A stretch of DNA of 64,000 nucleotides from Oxalobacteraceae bacterium (GTDB lineage Bacteria; Pseudomonadota; Gammaproteobacteria; Burkholderiales; Burkholderiaceae_D): the NCBI GenBank assembly GCA_010024875.1, contig RGFZ01000008.1, forward strand, positions 1-64,000, written 5' to 3'. Below, one piece after another: positions 59,313 to 64,000 of the stretch; within the stretch, counting starts at the first letter, position 1, and each line of letters opens with the position of its first letter. The notes under the pieces are model-generated. The model made no database searches and was not told the DNA's origin. It was given only the letters and a program-made list of their open reading frames with translations. A program made the translations under genes and the position numbers.

Positions 59313-60809
59313 ATGAAATTCCTGATCGCCCGCTTCAATCACGAAACCAATACCTTCTCTCCCGTCGCCACTTCCCTGGCGGATTTCGAGCCCCGCTACG
59401 GCGAAGAAGCACTGAACGAGCAACGCGATGCGCGCACCGCGATGGGAGCGTTCATACGGATCTGCGAAGCTCAGCCGGATGCCACGCTGATCACGCCGGT
59501 CTCCGCAACCGCGAACCCCAGCGGCACCGTCGCTGCGGATGCCTACACTCATCTGGTCGATACCATTCTCGATGGCGTGCGTGAGCAACCGGATGCGATC
59601 CTGCTCGATCTGCATGGCGCACTCGTTGCAGAAAATGCTGCTGATGGCGAAGGCGAATTACTCAAAGCCATACGCGCAATCGCGCCCGACATACCGATTT
59701 CCGTCGCGCTCGACCTGCACGGCAATGTGACACCTGCGATGGTCGAGAACGCCGACATCATCGTCAGCTTCAAGACCTATCCGCATATTGATATGGCCGA
59801 GACCGGCGAGCATGCCGGACGCTTGATGATGGACTGGATTGCAGGCAAGACGCGCCCGATCACGCGCTTCAAGCAACTGCCGTTACTCTCGCACACCCTG
59901 CGCAGCAATACGAATGAAGGCGCGATGCAGCGTGCGGTGGAGGCTGCGCGCCGGGCAGAGCAGGAACCGGGCGTGTTGGCCGTCTCGGTGATGGCGGGCT
60001 TTTCATTGGCCGACTTTGAACATGCAGGTATGTCGGTGATCGTGGTCACCGATAACGACAAAGTGCTCGCGGACAATGTAGCCGGCGATATCGCACAGCG
60101 GATCTGGCGAGAGCGCGAAGGATTCGTCTACCGCAGCGAACCGCTGGCAGAATCGATTGCGAGAGCAAAAGCTTTGCAAGCGGCGCCCGGCAAGGGCCCC
60201 GTGCTATTGCTCGACCACAGCGACAACGTGATGTCCGGCGGCACCTGTGACACGATGGATGTGCTGCAGGCCGCGCTCCAAGCGTACCTGACGCCCATCG
60301 TCGTCGGCCCGATCTGCGATCCCCAGGCGGTGCAGAGGCTGTGGAAGATGCGGCCGAATGAAGTTGTCAGTGCCGATATCGGCAATCGGATCCCGCTCAC
60401 GCAGCAGGGCATCACGAAAAAGCCGCTGCGCCTGACCGGCGTGGTGCGCGCGAAAAGCGGTGGCGAGTTCACGGTCACCGGACCGATTTATACCGGTGCA
60501 AGGGTCAGCATGGGTCGCACCGTGCTGTTCGATACCATCGATGCACTGATCGTGATCAGCGAGCGCCGCATGGAACCGTATGACATCGGCATCTTCGACT
60601 GCGTAGGACTGGATCCTTCGCGGTATGACTACCTGCTACTGAAGTCACGCATGTATGCGCGACCGGTATTTGGCGCACTGGCCAAGGCATTGGTGGAATG
60701 CGATGCCGATCAGGGCGGGCCGACTAGCTCGAACTATGCTTTGTTCCCGTTCAAGAACATCCGGCAATTTGTATATCCCTTAGATGAAAGTACAAATTTC
60801 ACCGATTGA
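59313..60809 (+). CDS. M81 family metallopeptidase (MlrC/microcystinase C-like)
   Basis: MKFLIARFNHETNTFSPVATSLADFE...ILLDLHGALVAENAADGEGELLKAIRA...ISVALDLHGNVTPAMVENADIIVSFKTYPHIDMAETGEHAGRLM...LLDHSDNVMSGGTCDTMDVLQA. Confidence 0.93.
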   Translation: MKFLIARFNHETNTFSPVATSLADFEPRYGEEALNEQRDARTAMGAFIRICEAQPDATLITPVSATANPSGTVAADAYTHLVDTILDGVREQPDAILLDLHGALVAENAADGEGELLKAIRAIAPDIPISVALDLHGNVTPAMVENADIIVSFKTYPHIDMAETGEHAGRLMMDWIAGKTRPITRFKQLPLLSHTLRSNTNEGAMQRAVEAARRAEQEPGVLAVSVMAGFSLADFEHAGMSVIVVTDNDKVLADNVAGDIAQRIWREREGFVYRSEPLAESIARAKALQAAPGKGPVLLLDHSDNVMSGGTCDTMDVLQAALQAYLTPIVVGPICDPQAVQRLWKMRPNEVVSADIGNRIPLTQQGITKKPLRLTGVVRAKSGGEFTVTGPIYTGARVSMGRTVLFDTIDALIVISERRMEPYDIGIFDCVGLDPSRYDYLLLKSRMYARPVFGALAKALVECDADQGGPTSSNYALFPFKNIRQFVYPLDESTNFTD

Positions 60810-60859
60810 AGCTGACTGGTCCATCAACGTCACATTCTAGCGGACTACTCGGTATGGAT

Positions 60860-62344
60860 TTATAAACTTTCGAGGAATTTGTTGATCATCAAAACATCCT
60901 CTGACATCTTTTTATAAGCATCATTGTTTGCTAGATTTCTTTCCTCATATATTTTTAAAGTCCGCTCTTTGGATGTTTTAATCAACATCAATGTCTGACG
61001 CTTATTATCCATTTTTTCACTACCTGATGGGCTGTCGTCACTATGCCATTCATCCAGCAAATTCTTTTGGCTCTTGTATGACCCATCTTTTTCTTTGACT
61101 TTTAATTCGATATTTTCAGAACCCAAATTGCCTGAAGATTCTTTATCAATAGTCACTGTCGCTAATGAATCAGGCTCCTTGATGAGACTATCAATCGCAC
61201 CAAGACAGGCTGTCATCGCATCAGGATTATTTGCGTTTCCTGTCTTGAAAAATGTATGACCGCCATCCGTAGGTATGACTATTCTGGCGTTACCAGCACT
61301 GCTGTTTATTTTCTCAACTGCTGCCAGACTTTGGCTTAACGGAACCATCTTGTCTTTGCTTGGGTGCACAAACAAGTAAGGAATTATTTTAGGCATTTCT
61401 TCTAAACGATAAAACGGAGAAATTTTTTGATTGAGATTTTCATTCATCACCGGATTGTTTATGAATGTTATTTTCTCCGCTGAATTGCTATTTGCTCCTG
61501 CGTGCCGGTCAGTCATATCATTATGCAATTGACGCTCATTACTTAATCCACCAAATTGCTCATTACTCGCAAAAATTCTTGTATGCGCCGAATTCAGATT
61601 CGGACTTATAAAAACAACCTGTTTGAAAAAACTTTTATCCTCAGATGAAATATTTTTATCTGTTAAAAAACTCGCTAACTGAAAGCCTCCCCAGCTATGG
61701 GCGACTACACATATTTCTTTCTCCTTGAAATCCGGGTGCTGACGCAAATGTTTGACCACTGACTGAAGGTCTCTCACATAATTAGGTGGATTGGCGAATG
61801 AATCGGAAGTACCTGACAGTCCCGGCTTGTCGCTTCCAGCGATCTCAGGAGCCACCAGCGTATAACCCTGTTCGAGCGACCACGATGTCATATTTTCAAA
61901 GCTATCGTCATACGCCAGACCGGGACCTCCATGCAAGAAGAGAATAGCGTTTTTATTTTTTTTCGTTTCATCCGTACTGAATATTTGGAGAGAGACATGG
62001 TTTTCCAACCCAATTTGATCAACTTTCCGCTCCGCTTTTGATACCGAAGAGGACGCCGCTGATACCGTCGCTTGACCCCTGGGCGAAACCACAGGATCAC
62101 TGCTCGGGAGCGTGTGAGATTCGCCAGCTGAGGAACCGGAACCCACCACTTGCGAGAGTTTCTCCTGCTTCGACAGAATTGATTTTTCTTCCAGAATTTG
62201 CATTTTCGGCGACTTGTCCTGAGTAACCTGAGTCTTGTCCCCAACATCGTTTTGCGTGATTCCCACGTTGTCGATAGGCAAGTTCCAGCCCGTATCGATA
62301 CGAATGGTAGGTGTTGGTATCTGGGCGTATCTGATTTCCATCAC
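60860..62344 (-). CDS. Alpha/beta hydrolase (S33/proline-iminopeptidase-like) with long polar N- and C-terminal extensions; AT-rich
   Basis: AILFLHGGPGLAYDDSFENMTSWSLEQGYTLVAPEIAGSDKPG...ICVVAHSWGGFQLASFL...LFVHPSKDKMVP...IPTDGGHTFF; about 125 Ser/Lys/Gln-rich residues precede the catalytic domain. Confidence 0.85.
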   Translation of the reverse strand: MMEIRYAQIPTPTIRIDTGWNLPIDNVGITQNDVGDKTQVTQDKSPKMQILEEKSILSKQEKLSQVVGSGSSAGESHTLPSSDPVVSPRGQATVSAASSSVSKAERKVDQIGLENHVSLQIFSTDETKKNKNAILFLHGGPGLAYDDSFENMTSWSLEQGYTLVAPEIAGSDKPGLSGTSDSFANPPNYVRDLQSVVKHLRQHPDFKEKEICVVAHSWGGFQLASFLTDKNISSEDKSFFKQVVFISPNLNSAHTRIFASNEQFGGLSNERQLHNDMTDRHAGANSNSAEKITFINNPVMNENLNQKISPFYRLEEMPKIIPYLFVHPSKDKMVPLSQSLAAVEKINSSAGNARIVIPTDGGHTFFKTGNANNPDAMTACLGAIDSLIKEPDSLATVTIDKESSGNLGSENIELKVKEKDGSYKSQKNLLDEWHSDDSPSGSEKMDNKRQTLMLIKTSKERTLKIYEERNLANNDAYKKMSEDVLMINKFLESL

Positions 62345-62465
62345 GCTTAGTGGCGATGAGATACAAATAATTGTTACTTAGGCGCCGAAGTAATAAAAGG
62401 CAAAGTAAAACTGCTCAATGCAAACCACACCGATCTAGTGCAATAGCCAGAGCATATACAATGAA

Positions 62466-63740
62466 CTACACCGGCAGCGCTTTCCGACCCGCATAGACGG
62501 CCGCACTACCCAGTGCTTCCTCAATCCGCAGCAACTCATTCCACTTCGCCATCCGCTCGCTGCGAGCGAATGAGCCTACCTTCAGCTGCCCCGCATTCCA
62601 GCCCACGGAAAGGTGGGAGATCATCACGTCCTCTGATTCTCCGGAGCGTGCAGAGACGATGGTTGAAAACCCGCAGGCCTTGGCTGCCTGCAGAGCATCA
62701 AACGTCTCGCTGATTGTACCGGCCTGATTCGGCTTGATCAGCACTGCATTGCAAGCTTTGTTTGCGGAAGCCTTGCGCACACGCACAGCGTTGGTCACCA
62801 GATAATCGTCACCGATCACTTGCACTTTCGCGCCGGCGGCTTGCGTGAAGTTGATCATGCCTTCGGTGTCGTCTTCTGCCACCGGATCTTCAATCGAGAG
62901 AATAGGATATTTCGCCAACCAATCGAGCAGAACCGCGATCCATTCCTCACGCTGATACGACCTACCCTCAAGCCCAGGACGGTAAATGCCGCCGCTGCCG
63001 AACTCAGACGCTGCAATGTCGAGCGAGATCATCACTTCGCCATTCCTGTAGCCTGCCTTCTCGATCGAGCGCGTGAGCATCTGCAGCGCTTCTTCATTGC
63101 TGGAAAAATCCGGCCACCAGCCGCCCTCATCCGCAACGCCTGCGCGGCGACCGCTATCGGCCATCAGCTCACCAGCGGCGCGATACACATCGGCCACCAT
63201 TGCCAGCGCCTCATCCATGCTGTGCGCGTCCACGGGCATTACCAGCAAGTCTTGTATGTCGATACGGCGTCCCGCATGAGCACCGCCACCGAAGATTTGT
63301 ATCTCGGGCAGCGGCAATGTGACGGTTGCCTCACCAGCGAGATGCTTCCACAACGGTAGTCGTCGCGCATTGGCCGCTGCCTGCAGCACGGCCATCGAGG
63401 TAGCGATTAGCGCATTACCACCGAGGCGCGATTTGTTCGGTGTACCATCCAGTGCAATCAGTGCATCATCAATCGCTCGCTGGTCCATGACATCTTTCCC
63501 AATCAACGCCGATGCGATCTCCCGGTTTATATGGGCAACAGCCTTTGATACGCCATAGCCGCCCTGCTCGCTGCCCCCGTCGCGCAGCTCGACGGCTTCA
63601 TGTGTTCCGGTCGATGCGCCAGCGGGGGCAATGCCACGGCCCAGCGTTCCATCGTCAAGAATGATATCGACCTCGACGGTAGGACGACCGCGCGAATCCC
63701 AGATGCGGCGCGCATGCAGCTTGCGGAGTTGAGTGCTCAT
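62466..63740 (-). CDS. Divergent enolase paralogue (enolase superfamily)
   Basis: LRKLHARRIWDSRGRPTVEVDIILDDGTLGRGIAPAGASTGTHEAVELRDGG...GGGAHAGRRIDIQDLLVMPV...VADEGGWWPDFSSNEEAL...LSIEDPVAEDD...IGDDYLVTN...VLIKPNQAGTISE...VSARSGESED...GQLKVGSFARSERMAKWNELLRIEE. Confidence 0.92.
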   Translation of the reverse strand: MSTQLRKLHARRIWDSRGRPTVEVDIILDDGTLGRGIAPAGASTGTHEAVELRDGGSEQGGYGVSKAVAHINREIASALIGKDVMDQRAIDDALIALDGTPNKSRLGGNALIATSMAVLQAAANARRLPLWKHLAGEATVTLPLPEIQIFGGGAHAGRRIDIQDLLVMPVDAHSMDEALAMVADVYRAAGELMADSGRRAGVADEGGWWPDFSSNEEALQMLTRSIEKAGYRNGEVMISLDIAASEFGSGGIYRPGLEGRSYQREEWIAVLLDWLAKYPILSIEDPVAEDDTEGMINFTQAAGAKVQVIGDDYLVTNAVRVRKASANKACNAVLIKPNQAGTISETFDALQAAKACGFSTIVSARSGESEDVMISHLSVGWNAGQLKVGSFARSERMAKWNELLRIEEALGSAAVYAGRKALPV

Positions 63741-63748
63741 GAGGATTT

Positions 63749-64000
63749 TTAAGAAAATGAATGATCGAGATTGGATTGCCAGTCATTGCGGATCGCCGCG
63801 AGTCGACTGACCGGCGAGCGCACTCGCGCCAGCGCAAACTGTCGCTGCACGTCTTTACCGCGCTCGTCCAGGTATTCGAGTGGCGATTTGCCATCGACTC
63901 GGGCCAGCAGTATCGCCGCAAGCAGTCGTGCGACCCTTGCTTCCAGTGCAGCAGGCTCTTCCCAGCGCACGCCGGCCAGATAGGCATCGACAAAGGCATC
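63749..64000 (-). CDS. C-terminal part of an aminoglycoside-phosphotransferase-like (APH family) kinase, cut by window edge
   Basis: Frame reads DAFVDAYLAGVRWEEPAALEARVARLLAAILLARVDGKSPLEYLDERGKDVQRQFALARVRSPVSRLAAIRNDWQSNLDHSFS*; the LLARVDGKSPLEYL-type tail suggests APH-fold kinases. Confidence 0.5.
   Translation of the reverse strand, partial: DAFVDAYLAGVRWEEPAALEARVARLLAAILLARVDGKSPLEYLDERGKDVQRQFALARVRSPVSRLAAIRNDWQSNLDHSFS

Overview
The window looks like a betaproteobacterial chromosome (Burkholderiales-like, inferred from gene order and protein sequences). It reads in blocks. (1) 1-7.1 kb, minus strand: translation operon thrS-infC-rpmI-rplT-pheS-pheT-ihfA, with infC apparently starting at AUA and an attenuator-like terminator before pheS. 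(2) 7.3-9.7 kb: tRNA-Val(GAC) with a tandem partial copy, then a relA gene broken by an internal deletion and frameshift. (3) 9.7-20.5 kb: metabolic genes (alpha/beta hydrolase, bdhA, scoAB, thioesterase, SDR, ETF-QO, chromate transporter, moaA, moeA, truncated hemoglobin). (4) 20.5-46.0 kb: a large Wzx/Wzy-type exopolysaccharide locus. It has an initiating transferase, galU/galE/gmd/fcl, flippase, polymerase, several glycosyltransferases, deacetylase, beta-helix protein, GH16 lipoprotein, GMC oxidoreductase, FemAB/GNAT-like protein, Wzc-like kinase and Wza. (5) 46-52.7 kb: ABC permease, DksA/TraR-like protein, and a regulator-rich accessory stretch (orphan FixJ-like regulator, XRE protein, RodZ-like protein) with a repeated intergenic motif and inverted repeats. 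(6) 53-60.8 kb: a Liv-type ABC transporter, acyl-CoA ligase and MlrC (M81) operon whose livG has lost its Walker A region and is frameshifted. (7) 60.8-64 kb: an AT-rich alpha/beta hydrolase with a long polar N-terminal extension, a divergent enolase paralogue and the 3' end of an APH-like kinase. The most notable signals are the relA and livG lesions (real or assembly-derived), the tRNA-Val partial duplication, the islanded hydrolase, the enolase paralogue with active-site changes, and the repeated palindromic motif flanking the orphan regulator. All product calls were made by eye from sequence motifs. No database search was run.
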